A DNA stretch of 25,854 nucleotides from CAYSYY01 sp964576115 [NCBI: uncultured Gemmatimonadota bacterium] (GTDB taxonomy: Bacteria > Blakebacterota > Blakebacteria > Blakebacterales). Position 1 is the first letter of the stretch. Each line of letters opens with the position of its first letter. Position numbers and translations under genes: made by a program. The DNA lies in NCBI GenBank assembly GCA_964576115.1, contig CAZNUA010000041.1:1-25854 (forward strand), given 5' to 3'. Under the pieces are notes generated by a model, which made no database searches, had not been told where the DNA came from, and worked only from the letters and a program-made list of their open reading frames with translations. This document shows positions 1 to 8,132 of this stretch, one piece after another.

Positions 1-16
1 CTTATTGCACTACCTG

Positions 17-2722
17 TTATTCCTCCCTCAGCACCTGCATGGGCTCTACCCGGGTCACTCCTCGAGCCGCCATACCAGCCGCTGCGACGCACAGGGCGCC
101 CAGAAGGAGGATTGTGCCACCGAAGGTCCACGCATCCCAGGGCTGTATGCCATAAAAGAAGGTCGTGAGGGCGCGGGTGATGACCAGGGCGCCGACGATG
201 CCGAGGAGGATTCCCAGCCCTCCGGCCCTGAGGGCGGACAGGGCCATCATCCTCACCAGACGCCTTCCTCGAGCTCCCAGTGCCATGCGAATGCCCATCT
301 CACGGGTTCGATGGGCCACGTTCCGGGCCGTCACTCCGAACACGCCCACCAGGGCCAGAACCGTCGCCAGAATAGCGAAAGCCGTGACCAGGAAGGTCCG
401 GAAGCGCTCCGCGCCCTCCGATTGAGTGATGAGGACCTCCAGGGTGGTTTCCTGGGCGACGGGGACGCCGGGATCCACTGCCCGGACGGCTTCCCGCATG
501 AGCGGCACAAGACTCGCCGGATCCCCGCTGGTTCGCGCCACGATGCTGAAGTCCTTGGAGGAGAAAGAGGCATGCCGGTAGACCATGAGAGAGGGTTCTT
601 CCGCCAGGTGCTGTTCCCGCACGTCTCCGACCACTCCGATGATCCGATAGCGGTCGGCGCCGTCGACGATCCTGGCATCGAGGGGTGAGCCGACAGCCCG
701 GATCTGTCGGGCTATGGTCTCGTTAATAATGTAGACCTCGTCGGCACCCTCATCCCCGTCCGCGTCGGTGAAGTTCCGCCCCGCCAGGAGGGGGATGTCC
801 ATGGCGGCGAAATAGCCCGGGGAGACGTGCTGATTCCGAGCAAAAACGGACTGCGGTTCTTCGCCGTCGGTTCCTTCGACCTGGAGCGATAGACTTCCCG
901 TGGACCGCCCGGGAAAGGGCAACCCGTCGACCGCTCCGGCCCGAAGGACTCCCGGAATGGCCCTAATCCTATCAAGGGCCTCCCGACGCAGCCGCCTGGT
1001 CCCATCCAGTCGGGCCTTGCTATCGGTTCCGAAATACCCCTCGGGAATCTCCAGGCGCACCGTGGCTACGCCCCGGGCATCAAAGCCCGGATCCACCTTT
1101 CCGAGTTCCCCCAGGCTCCTGATCAGAAGGCCGCCGGTGATCAACAGGACCACGGTCAGCGCCAACTCACCCGTCACCAGGAAAGCCTGTACCTGCCCGC
1201 CCCCACCCGTACTCCACCGCCCGCCCCTCAGAAGCAGGTCGTGGATCGAGCGCCTGTGCTGGAGGAAGGTCGGGCCAAAGCCGAAAATGACAGCGCACGC
1301 CACTCCGGTGACAACGGACACCAGGAGAACGGTCTGGTTCACCGCCACGTCCTGGAGTCGGGGGAGAGCCGGGCCCATGGCGAGAAACGCCCGGATTCCC
1401 ACGGGCGTGAGCGCCAGGCCTGCCAGGGAGCCGGCAACACCCAGGATCAGGCTCTCAGTGAGGAACTGGCGGGCGATGCGCCCCCGGCTGGCTCCCATGG
1501 CCACCCGGATGGAGATCTCTGCCCTCCGGTCGAGGGCCTCTCCCAGCAGGAGGGTGGCGGCGTTGCCGCAGGCGATCAGGAGAAGGAGCCCCGCGGCGGC
1601 CAGGAGAAGAAGAAGGGAATCGCGGTGTCCACCCACGACCTGTTCCCTGGGGGTGTCCAGGTGAAAGCGAAGCGCCTCCGGGCTCTGCCCGGCCCTGAGG
1701 AGGGTATCGACCTCATCCAGGGCCTGCTCCCCGGTCACCCCGGACCGAAGACGACCCACGACCTCAAAATCCGTCCTTCCGTTGGGGTCGTCTACTCTGT
1801 TCCAGTTCGCCGGGATCCAGAGCGCCCGGTCCCCGGTGTCGATGGCGGAGTTATAGGCATTGTAGAAGGTGCTGTAGACCCGGGTTCCCCGGGGCAGGAC
1901 GCCGATGACCTCGAAGGGCTCCCCGTTCAGCTGCAGGGACCGCCCCACCATCGCGGGATCGGCACCGAAGCGCCCCTGCCAGAGCTCGTGACTCAGCATG
2001 ACCAGGCGTGGGGCTCCAGGTCCCTCTTCGCCGGGCAGGAAGGTCCGCCCCAGAAGAGGCCGGATGCCCAGGAGGGGGAAGAAACCGGCGCTGACTTCTC
2101 CTGCGTCCAATTTCACCGGATCGCCCTGGCTCGATAGGGTGGCTGTCGAAGCCCTGTGGACGGCCACTCCCTGAAACGTCCGGGTCTCGTCGCGCAGCCT
2201 GAGGAATTCGTTCCATCGCAGGCCGAACCTGTCCCAGACATTTCCCAGAACGGGGTTGTCCCTCCAGGCGGGGAAAGTCTTGCGGACCGTCACCAGTTCC
2301 TCGGGGCGCTCGTAGGCCAGATCCTTGAGCAGGATACCGTCCACCAGGCTGAACATCGTCGCGGTGGTACCGATGCCCAGGCCCAGGATCCCTACAACGA
2401 GAAGAGCGAAGGAGGGACGTTTTCGCAGAGTTCTGAGCCCGAAACGCAAATCACGCCCCAGGTCACGAACGCCCTCTCCTGCTGCCCCGGTCCGAGTCAC
2501 CGGCTGCGCCCCACCCGTCCTTTCACCCGTGCCGCCTCGCACCAGGCCGGCCAGACCGGCGAGAAGTGCTCGCCGCAATTCCTTGCGCCGCCACCGGTCT
2601 CCGGCGACTTCACCCAGATCCCGGGTCTTTCGCTGGTGTAGCTCATCCAGTTCCTCGAAGAACCGGTCGACCTCCTCCTCGCCCACTCTCCGGGCCAGAA
2701 GCCACCGTACGAGGTCATTCAT
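17..2722 (-). CDS. ADOP-family MacB/FtsX-like permease (901 aa)
   Basis: This is an inner-membrane permease of the duplicated, ATPase-less MacB type (ADOP, 'acidobacterial duplicated orphan permease'). Residues 1-60 form a charged cytoplasmic prefix of a different type from the prefix of the permease at 3813. A first helix lies at about 105-132 (LGLGIGTTATMFSLVDGILL). A periplasmic MacB-type core follows to about 365, then three helices near 370-395, 420-447 and 465-488. A second copy follows: helix at about 512-538, second periplasmic core, and three C-terminal helices. The protein ends in the typical arginine-rich tail with VEPMQVLREE. The start ATG overlaps the stop of the upstream padR by four bases (ATGA), so the pair is translationally coupled. 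No ATP-binding domain is present. The family assignment is secure. The substrate is unknown; macrolide, peptide or lipoprotein export would be guesses. Confidence 0.93.
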   Translation of the reverse strand: MNDLVRWLLARRVGEEEVDRFFEELDELHQRKTRDLGEVAGDRWRRKELRRALLAGLAGLVRGGTGERTGGAQPVTRTGAAGEGVRDLGRDLRFGLRTLRKRPSFALLVVGILGLGIGTTATMFSLVDGILLKDLAYERPEELVTVRKTFPAWRDNPVLGNVWDRFGLRWNEFLRLRDETRTFQGVAVHRASTATLSSQGDPVKLDAGEVSAGFFPLLGIRPLLGRTFLPGEEGPGAPRLVMLSHELWQGRFGADPAMVGRSLQLNGEPFEVIGVLPRGTRVYSTFYNAYNSAIDTGDRALWIPANWNRVDDPNGRTDFEVVGRLRSGVTGEQALDEVDTLLRAGQSPEALRFHLDTPREQVVGGHRDSLLLLLAAAGLLLLIACGNAATLLLGEALDRRAEISIRVAMGASRGRIARQFLTESLILGVAGSLAGLALTPVGIRAFLAMGPALPRLQDVAVNQTVLLVSVVTGVACAVIFGFGPTFLQHRRSIHDLLLRGGRWSTGGGGQVQAFLVTGELALTVVLLITGGLLIRSLGELGKVDPGFDARGVATVRLEIPEGYFGTDSKARLDGTRRLRREALDRIRAIPGVLRAGAVDGLPFPGRSTGSLSLQVEGTDGEEPQSVFARNQHVSPGYFAAMDIPLLAGRNFTDADGDEGADEVYIINETIARQIRAVGSPLDARIVDGADRYRIIGVVGDVREQHLAEEPSLMVYRHASFSSKDFSIVARTSGDPASLVPLMREAVRAVDPGVPVAQETTLEVLITQSEGAERFRTFLVTAFAILATVLALVGVFGVTARNVAHRTREMGIRMALGARGRRLVRMMALSALRAGGLGILLGIVGALVITRALTTFFYGIQPWDAWTFGGTILLLGALCVAAAGMAARGVTRVEPMQVLREE

Positions 2723-3048
2723 CGGGCACCGTCCAGCTCGGCTGCAATGCCGTCCCAGAGGCCCAGGATGGATGCCCGCATGTCACGGAGTCTGTCCATG
2801 CCTGCCGGCGTGATGCGGAAATAGCGCCGGGCTCGTCCGGACCCCGGCGAGTTTTCCTCCAGGTGAGAGCGCAGCAGACCTTTCTCCTCCAGGCGCCTGA
2901 GGGCGATGAACACGGCTGACTGGGAAGGGGCATGGCGGGTGCGCTCTTCGATCTCCAGAACCACCGAGACCGAGTAGGCCTCATCTTTCAGGCGGAGGGC
3001 GGCGAGAAGAACCTGATGCTCGAGGTCTCCCAGGGCGTTTCGTGACAT
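2719..3048 (-). CDS. PadR-family transcriptional regulator
   Basis: This is a small winged-helix DNA-binding protein of 109 aa. The N-terminal segment LGDLEHQVLLAALRL followed by the recognition region SAVFIALRRLEEKGLL is typical of PadR. The wing carries RARRYFRITPAG, and a short C-terminal helix for dimerisation follows. I chose the ATG at 3048 because GAGG lies six bases upstream. A GTG at 3060 would add four residues but has no ribosome binding site. The gene overlaps the following permease by four bases, and PadR proteins linked to ADOP genes are thought to repress the neighbouring permease. A TATAGT -10-like box (3075-3080) and a TATG-CTA-CATA palindrome (3086-3096) lie just upstream. 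The ligand is unknown. Confidence 0.92.
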   Translation of the reverse strand: MSRNALGDLEHQVLLAALRLKDEAYSVSVVLEIEERTRHAPSQSAVFIALRRLEEKGLLRSHLEENSPGSGRARRYFRITPAGMDRLRDMRASILGLWDGIAAELDGAR

Positions 3049-3074
3049 GGCTCGCCTCACGATCTGAGGAGTTC

Positions 3075-3096
3075 ACTATAGTTGCTATGCTACATA
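3075..3096 (-). promoter_or_regulatory. Probable promoter -10 and PadR-like operator of the leftward padR-ADOP operon
   Basis: On the minus strand TATAGT at 3080-3075 sits 27 bases before the ATG at 3048. An 11-bp palindrome TATG-CTA-CATA covers 3086-3096, immediately upstream of that box. PadR operators commonly have ATGT/ACAT-type arms, so this is a plausible autoregulatory site. A convincing -35 box is not visible. This is inference from position and symmetry. Confidence 0.4.
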
Positions 3097-3401
3097 ACGG
3101 TGCCCGGGCTGAAATTGTTCCCTTGAATCCCGACCTGCCGCGGTATCGGGGTGGATACGGCGCGATATCCGAAGAACACGAGGAGAGAGTCTCTTTCCCC
3201 ATCTTACAGATCGATCCTGAGTACGTATATCGTGCCGGTCCTGGTGCCGCCTGCCCCCGTCCCTGAACGCTCCCCCATATTGCCGTCATAACCCCCGGCT
3301 ACACTGATCAGGCACCCGGGGTGTATACCTCGTCGAGCAGTCAGATATAACGTTGTGATTTCATGAAACTCCGGGAACTCATACTCCGTATCTATGCATA
3401 C
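3097..3401. other. Intergenic region between the two divergent PadR modules
   Basis: No convincing gene is present. The stretch carries one divergent copy of the 35-bp dispersed repeat (3219-3253). The short open frame around that repeat overlaps the padR start in the opposite direction and has no family signature, so I do not call it. The right end leads into the operator of the rightward padR. Confidence 0.5.
3219..3253 (+). repeat. 35-bp dispersed repeat, copy A (most diverged)
   Basis: This aligns without gaps to the copies at 11390, 12950 and 13758, with 8 of 35 mismatches to copy B. The conserved core reads TATCGTGCCGG...GGTGCCGCC. The homology to copy B extends a few bases upstream (CAGATCGAT). 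It lies between divergent regulators, outside any called gene. Confidence 0.55.
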
Positions 3402-3430
3402 CTTGTCCGACTATGTGTAGTCGGGACAAG
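3402..3430. promoter_or_regulatory. Probable PadR operator upstream of the rightward padR
   Basis: This is a near-perfect inverted repeat. The left arm CTTGTCCGACTA (3402-3413) and the right arm TAGTCGGGACAAG (3418-3430) are complementary apart from one extra base, around a TGTG centre. It ends 44 bases before the padR ATG at 3475, a position expected for an autoregulated repressor. The binding protein is inferred from position only. Confidence 0.6.
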
Positions 3431-3474
3431 TAACACGCCGCATCCCCGGCCATCCGGCAGAGAGGAATCCTCAC

Positions 3475-3807
3475 ATGGGCGGAAGTGATCTCATCACCGG
3501 CACCCTCGATATCCTGATTCTGAAAGCTGTCGCCACCGGCCCGTTGCATGGGTATGCGATCGGCCGATGGTTGCGCATGCAGAGTGATGACATTCTCCAG
3601 ATCGATGAAGGCGTGCTCTATCCTGCCCTGCATCGGCTGGGGCGCAGAGGCCTGCTCTCGGCCAAGTGGGGTCATACCGACACCGGTCGCCGGGCCCGGT
3701 TCTATGCTCTCACGCCCGCCGGGCGGGAACGGCTGCAGTCCGAGAAAACCCGCTGGATCGAATACTCACAGGCCGTTCGCGGTATCCTGCTCGGTCCGGA
3801 GGGCTGA
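3475..3807 (+). CDS. PadR-family transcriptional regulator
   Basis: This is a 110-aa PadR winged-helix protein. The signature TGTLDILILKAVATGPLHGYAIGRWL is interrupted only by typical substitutions. It is followed by DEGVLYPALHRLGRRGLL (recognition helix), the wing RRARFYALTPAGRERL, and a short C-terminal dimerisation helix. AGAGG lies about ten bases before the ATG. The permease start at 3813 follows the stop by only a few bases, so both genes form one transcription unit. The strong inverted repeat at 3402-3430 is its likely operator. It probably represses the padR-permease operon until an unknown ligand binds. Confidence 0.94.
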   Translation: MGGSDLITGTLDILILKAVATGPLHGYAIGRWLRMQSDDILQIDEGVLYPALHRLGRRGLLSAKWGHTDTGRRARFYALTPAGRERLQSEKTRWIEYSQAVRGILLGPEG

Positions 3808-3812
3808 TACCC

Positions 3813-6449
3813 ATGCGTTTCCCTCTCTTCTTCCGCAGAGCGTTCAACATCACCGATTTCCGTCCTGGCGCGGATCGGAACGTCCGGGAAGAAATCAGCT
3901 TCTACCTGGAAATGCGCACTCGTGAGCTGATGGAGGCCGGATACGATCGGAAGCAGGCCAGCCGGTTGGCGATCGCGAAATTCGGCGACCGGGAGCAGGT
4001 GGAAGTGGAGTGCGAGAACATCGAGAAGATCAATACCAGGGAAAGACAGAGAAGATGGATGTTCGATTCTTTTCACCGTGACGTGCAGTTCGCGTTCCGT
4101 TCATTCAGGCGGCAGCCGTTCTTCAGCGGCCTGATCGTGGTGATGCTGGCCCTGGGAATCGCCGGCAACACAGCTGTGTTCAGCATGATCAACGCCGTTT
4201 TCCTGCGCCCCCTGCCGTACGAGGAAGCCGATCGCCTGGTCGATCTCGATACGACCGCCCCCCGGTGGAACCTGGAATTCGTCTTTATTACATACCCCGA
4301 CTTCGCAGCCTGGCGCGATCAGAACACCACCTTCGAGAGCATGGGAGTCTACAAGTCGCCGTCGGTGAACATGTTGAGTGAGGAAGGGGCGAAAAGACTG
4401 ACAAGCCTGCGTGTCAGCCATGACCTGAGTGAGGCCCTCAAGCTCGTTCCTCTGCTGGGCCGTACCTTCTCCGAGACAGATGAGATCGAGGGCGGGCCGA
4501 ACGTCACCATGCTTGTGAACGGATTCTGGCAGGATCATTTCGGCGGTGATCGGGATATCATCGGACACACCATCACGATCGACGGCGTGCCCCATGAGAT
4601 TGTCGGAGTCTTGCCCGACGAAGCCGCCATCAACACGGCAACCAACCTGTGGATCCCTCTCCGGGAAAATCCCACGCAACGGGGCGAATTCCACCTGAAC
4701 GGAATCGGCAGGCTTCTGGACGGGGTAACGATCGAACAGGCTCAGGCCGACCTCAACCGCATCCAGCGGGGACTGATAGAGACCGACGGTGCCGCAGAAG
4801 AAGCAATGCCGATCGTCACCGACCTGCGGACACGTCGACTCGGTGACATCCGCACAGGATCCTTCGCCGTCTGGGGAGCGGTGGCCGTTCTCCTCCTGAT
4901 CGCATGTACCAATATCGCCAGCCTCATGCTCGCCAAATCAGAGGTCCGGAAGCGGGAGTTCGGTATCCGGGCGGCAATCGGAGCGGGACGCAACTCCATC
5001 ATCCGACAGTTCCTGACCGAAAGTCTGATCCTCGCCCTCATCGGCGGTGTCATCGGCTTCCTGCTCGGCATCTGGAGTGTTTCGGTGATCGAAACCTCCT
5101 TCCCGCTCGACCTGCCGCCATGGGCAAGCCTGAACGCCGACCTGGGGGTGGTGGGTTTCAGCTTCGCAATCTGTATCGTCACCACCCTTTTCTTCGGACT
5201 CATCCCCGCCATACGTTCGACCAGAGACGGCACCAGCAGTCTCCTGGATGAGACCCGAAACCGCTCATCGGGCGGCCTCGGCACCAGACGGATCATGCGC
5301 GCCTTCGTGTCGTTTGAAGTCGCACTCGCTCTGGGCCTGCTGGTCACCGCCGCCCTGCTGGTACAGACCTACCGGAACCTGGGTACAATCGATCCCGGTT
5401 TCGACCCCGAGGGCGTTCTGACGTTCATGGTCGATCTGCCCGAGACGGATTATCCCGATTCCAGGGCAATGTATCTCTTCCACCTCTCTCTCCTCGAGCA
5501 GCTGCAAAACCTGCCCGGAGTCGAGTCCGCGGCATCAGCCAATGTCATCCCGTTAAAAGGTCATGCGGGGCGATTATTCGTACCCGATGATGCCCCCCCA
5601 CGGGCACCGGGTGAATCGGTTGCGGTCACCAACGCTCATTTCATCACGCCCGATTACGCGGAGACAGTCGGTCTCAGAATGAGAGCGGGTCGTTTTCTGA
5701 CCGAAGAGGACATTCTGGCGGTCGTCGTCAACGAATCGTACGCCCGTCATTACTGGGGTGATGAGGATCCGATCGGTCGCTTCATCGTCAGCCCCGGAAC
5801 CACACGGCCGAAGATCGAAGTGGTCGGAGTCGCCCGTGACGTGAGACATTACGGACTCGATGCGGAGTTGCGGCCCGCCCTTTACCTCCGTATGGCCCTG
5901 GGGATTGAGCGTAATCCCTATTTCGTGCTCAGGACGAATGTCGACCCAACCAGCCTGGCATCGGCAGTCAGGGAGACGGTGAGCGACCTCGATCCGGCCC
6001 TGCCGATCTACGATATGGAGACGATGCGGGAGACTCTGACAGACTCCCTCTCGTTCAGAACGGCCTACTCTATTCTGATCGGCCTCTTCGCCCTGATTGC
6101 TCTCATCCTGGCACTGGGGGGCGTCTACGGGGTGATTTCTTATGTGGTAAGTCAGCGCAGGAACGAGATCGGGATACGGATCGCCCTAGGAGCCGGGCGC
6201 GGTGAGGTCACAGGAATGGTGCTGCGTCAGGGAATCGGGATGGTCCTGGTCGGATGCGGGCCTGGGATCGGCCTCATCCTGCTCCTCTCGGGAGCCCTCT
6301 CCGGTCTGATGTTCGACACGAGCGCCGTCGATCCTCTCACCCTGACGGGAGCGACTGCGGTGCTGCTGCTGGTAGCCTTGCCGGCGAACCTGATCCCCGC
6401 CAGACGGGCTGCGGGCGCAGATCCTGCCGCGACCCTCAGGGTCGAATAG
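3813..6449 (+). CDS. ADOP-family MacB/FtsX-like permease (878 aa)
   Basis: This is a duplicated orphan permease of the inner membrane. Residues 1-75 are the ADOP 'permease prefix' domain seen next to PadR genes (VREEISFYLEMRTRELMEAG, then a helix ending AKFGD). The first helix is at about 104-130 (MLALGIAGNTAVFSMINAVF). The first periplasmic core is followed by helices near 350-376, 400-427 and 445-468. The second half has helices at about 496-520, 753-780, 807-830 and 843-866. The C-terminus ends IPARRAAGADPAATLRVE. The frame is open further upstream, to 3666, but that part overlaps padR. The ATG at 3813 with GGAGG eleven bases ahead restores the normal prefix domain. No ATPase gene lies nearby. 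Substrate unknown. Confidence 0.94.
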   Translation: MRFPLFFRRAFNITDFRPGADRNVREEISFYLEMRTRELMEAGYDRKQASRLAIAKFGDREQVEVECENIEKINTRERQRRWMFDSFHRDVQFAFRSFRRQPFFSGLIVVMLALGIAGNTAVFSMINAVFLRPLPYEEADRLVDLDTTAPRWNLEFVFITYPDFAAWRDQNTTFESMGVYKSPSVNMLSEEGAKRLTSLRVSHDLSEALKLVPLLGRTFSETDEIEGGPNVTMLVNGFWQDHFGGDRDIIGHTITIDGVPHEIVGVLPDEAAINTATNLWIPLRENPTQRGEFHLNGIGRLLDGVTIEQAQADLNRIQRGLIETDGAAEEAMPIVTDLRTRRLGDIRTGSFAVWGAVAVLLLIACTNIASLMLAKSEVRKREFGIRAAIGAGRNSIIRQFLTESLILALIGGVIGFLLGIWSVSVIETSFPLDLPPWASLNADLGVVGFSFAICIVTTLFFGLIPAIRSTRDGTSSLLDETRNRSSGGLGTRRIMRAFVSFEVALALGLLVTAALLVQTYRNLGTIDPGFDPEGVLTFMVDLPETDYPDSRAMYLFHLSLLEQLQNLPGVESAASANVIPLKGHAGRLFVPDDAPPRAPGESVAVTNAHFITPDYAETVGLRMRAGRFLTEEDILAVVVNESYARHYWGDEDPIGRFIVSPGTTRPKIEVVGVARDVRHYGLDAELRPALYLRMALGIERNPYFVLRTNVDPTSLASAVRETVSDLDPALPIYDMETMRETLTDSLSFRTAYSILIGLFALIALILALGGVYGVISYVVSQRRNEIGIRIALGAGRGEVTGMVLRQGIGMVLVGCGPGIGLILLLSGALSGLMFDTSAVDPLTLTGATAVLLLVALPANLIPARRAAGADPAATLRVE

Positions 6450-6471
6450 CAGACCAGTCGAACATCCGCAA

Positions 6472-6531
6472 TCACGGTTTCCAATCGGGGAAGTTGGAAT
6501 CCGCCACCTGCGTGACACAATCCAGACCCGG
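6472..6531 (-). pseudogene. Possible tail of a TolB/PD40-like gene
   Basis: Read on the minus strand this encodes QVADSNFPDWKP followed by TGA. The intact propeller gene at 10350 ends with the same PDWKP-stop. The two DNA segments share 19 identical bases (6471-6489 and 10349-10367). No start and no upstream propeller repeats are visible here, so it can only be the last few codons of a lost gene or a recombined segment. Tentative. Confidence 0.35.
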
Positions 6532-6560
6532 CGGATCAGCTGGACCCGGCGCATCTGTCG

Positions 6561-6800
6561 CTATCGCTGAAACGGAGTGGGTGCTTCCAGGTCTGCCGGG
6601 CTCAGAGTCGAGGAAGGCGGTTCAGGGGTCGCTCTGAGCAGGGCACACAGCCCCGAGGCATTCGCATACACTCCGTCGTACAGTACCTGCTGTTCGCGCA
6701 GAAAACGGAACACCTCGATCTGGAACAATTCCCGCAGGACCGGCCGGTCCCAGCCGAAGACAGCTTTGCGGTGCCGAGGACGGGACTGACGATTCCTGGT
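6561..6800 (-). pseudogene. Unrecognised C-terminal gene fragment
   Basis: The minus strand is open for about 79 codons, ending in TAG at 6561-6563, with no start codon at its upstream end. A stop at 6801-6803 and the ADOP remnant adjoin it there. The encoded segment looks like real protein: AVFGWDRPVLRELFQIEVFR, then FLREQQVLYDGVY, then a proline-rich tail. It has amphipathic helical character and sensible codon use. I do not recognise the family. The tail of a transposase or DNA-binding protein is possible but unproven. Its junction with the ADOP remnant suggests both were cut by the same rearrangement. Confidence 0.35.
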
Positions 6801-6948
6801 TTACCATCATCGGGGGCGTTGCGGATGAGCGGTGCAGATCGGTATCGGCGTCCTCCTCGGTATCGGGCGGGCCTTCGCGCTGGCCTCTTTCATCCCCGCC
6901 CGTCGGGCGACCCGCATCGACCCGGTAACCGCTCTGCGATATGAATGA
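6797..6948 (+). pseudogene. Decayed ADOP permease (core motif fused to C-terminus)
   Basis: The sequence encodes WFTIIGGVADER, the periplasmic-core motif found in ADOP permeases just before the last third. A frame change at about 6830 is then followed directly by the terminal helix and tail, ending IPARRATRIDPVTALRYE and TGA at 6946-6948. More than one hundred residues that normally separate the two motifs are missing. There is no start, helix bundle or full second half. It is therefore the scar of a sixth ADOP gene that stood between the intact permease and the hydrolase. Confidence 0.8.
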
Positions 6949-7015
6949 CCGCTGAACCGATGTAGACTCGTCTGCGACCGTATCCGGCCTACACCGAACG
7001 GAAGCAGGCGGGTCC

Positions 7016-7879
7016 ATGTCGAGAAGGAACATCCACACCGATCTGGCTTCATTCATCACTGCCGTCCTCATCCTCATACCGGTCGGCGGCACCGTCGCCC
7101 AGTCGACGGCCTTCATCTCACCCGACGTCGTCTACGGCCATAAGGACGGGATGGCCCTGACGTTCGATGTCTTCCGGCCCGAAGGGGCAGGCAACGGCGC
7201 CGGGATCATCTACATGGTGAGCGGCGGCTGGTTCTCGATCTGGCGGGAACCGGTGAGGATGAGCGGGAATTTCACTGACCTCCTCGAGGCGGGCTTCACG
7301 GTCTTCACGGTCCGGCATGGCAGCGCCCCGCGATACAAAGTCCCTGACGCGGTGGCGGATGTCAGGAGGGCCGTACGGTTCATACGACTCAACAGTGATG
7401 CCTGGGGGATCGACCCGGAGCGACTCGGTGTCTACGGCGGCAGTGCGGGCGGGCACCTCTCGCTCATGCTGGGGTGCGCTTCAGACGAGGGTGAAGAGGA
7501 TGCTGAAGATCCGGTCCTCAGGACCTCCGACCGTGTCGCCGCGGTCGTCGCTTATTACCCCCCTGTCGACCTCAGGGCGATCACCGGACCGAACAAACGG
7601 TTTCCGGCCCTCGACTTCGACCGGGAACTGGCAGCCGCCATCTCACCCCTTCTGCACGTCACACCGGACGATCCCCCTGCTCTCCTCATCCATGGCGATG
7701 CGGATGAACTCGTCCCCCTTCGTTCCAGCCAGGTGATCCATCAGGCCTTCCTGGAAGCTGGTGTCACCACCGAGATGATCGTCCTCGAGGGCGCCCCGCA
7801 CGGGTTCAGGGGAGCATATGCCCGCCGGGCAACCGAGGCGATGGTCGCCTGGTTCGAGAAGTACCTGTTGGACAGATGA
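7016..7879 (+). CDS. Secreted alpha/beta hydrolase (esterase/peptidase-like)
   Basis: This is a 287-aa exported hydrolase. A signal peptide covers about residues 1-29 (basic start, hydrophobic stretch, cleavage near VAQS). The mature part is an alpha/beta hydrolase of the BD-FAE/prolyl-oligopeptidase-like esterase type. An oxyanion-region MVSGGWF is at 67-73, and the nucleophile elbow GGSAGG places the serine at 143. HGDADELVP gives the acid at Asp230, and APHGF gives the histidine at 262. The order and spacing are normal, so the enzyme looks active, probably on an ester or peptide substrate in the periplasm. The start at 7016 has only a weak GGCGGG before it. It stands alone between ADOP debris and the convergent typA gene. 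Confidence 0.88.
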   Translation: MSRRNIHTDLASFITAVLILIPVGGTVAQSTAFISPDVVYGHKDGMALTFDVFRPEGAGNGAGIIYMVSGGWFSIWREPVRMSGNFTDLLEAGFTVFTVRHGSAPRYKVPDAVADVRRAVRFIRLNSDAWGIDPERLGVYGGSAGGHLSLMLGCASDEGEEDAEDPVLRTSDRVAAVVAYYPPVDLRAITGPNKRFPALDFDRELAAAISPLLHVTPDDPPALLIHGDADELVPLRSSQVIHQAFLEAGVTTEMIVLEGAPHGFRGAYARRATEAMVAWFEKYLLDR

Positions 7880-7997
7880 GCCACAGAACCGAGATTGTCG
7901 GCCGGATCGTTGAAATTGTAGCAGCCTGTCCTGTTTTCTTGTACGTGGGAGCACCGGAAAGGCCCAATAACACCGGGATTCAGCCACATCTCCACCC

Positions 7998-8013
7998 GGG
8001 GGACCCGTCCCCC
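7998..8013. terminator. Hairpin between convergent hydrolase and typA
   Basis: GGGGGA-CCCG-TCCCCC forms a six-pair GC stem with a four-base loop. It lies in the 253-bp gap between the converging stops at 7879 and 8133, so it could end transcription in either direction. No run of T follows on either side, so factor-independent action is uncertain. Confidence 0.4.
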
Positions 8014-8132
8014 CGAATTAATGCATCCGACCAATAATATTGCTTTCTGTTTCACTCAGCATCTGCATGAACAGATGATTGCCGGACCGGGAGACTGAGG
8101 TATGGACACCGGAAGATCCGATACACCGGGAA

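Noticed and set aside
1241-2137. Plus-strand open frame of 298 codons
   Set aside because: Antisense to the first half of the 901-aa permease; composition typical of a shadow frame.
3042-3266. 74-codon plus-strand frame containing repeat copy A
   Set aside because: It begins inside padR on the opposite strand, has no ribosome binding site, and its only notable part is the dispersed repeat.
3666-3812. Upstream extension of the 878-aa permease
   Set aside because: It would overlap padR by about 140 bases and lacks a ribosome binding site; the ATG at 3813 gives the usual prefix domain.
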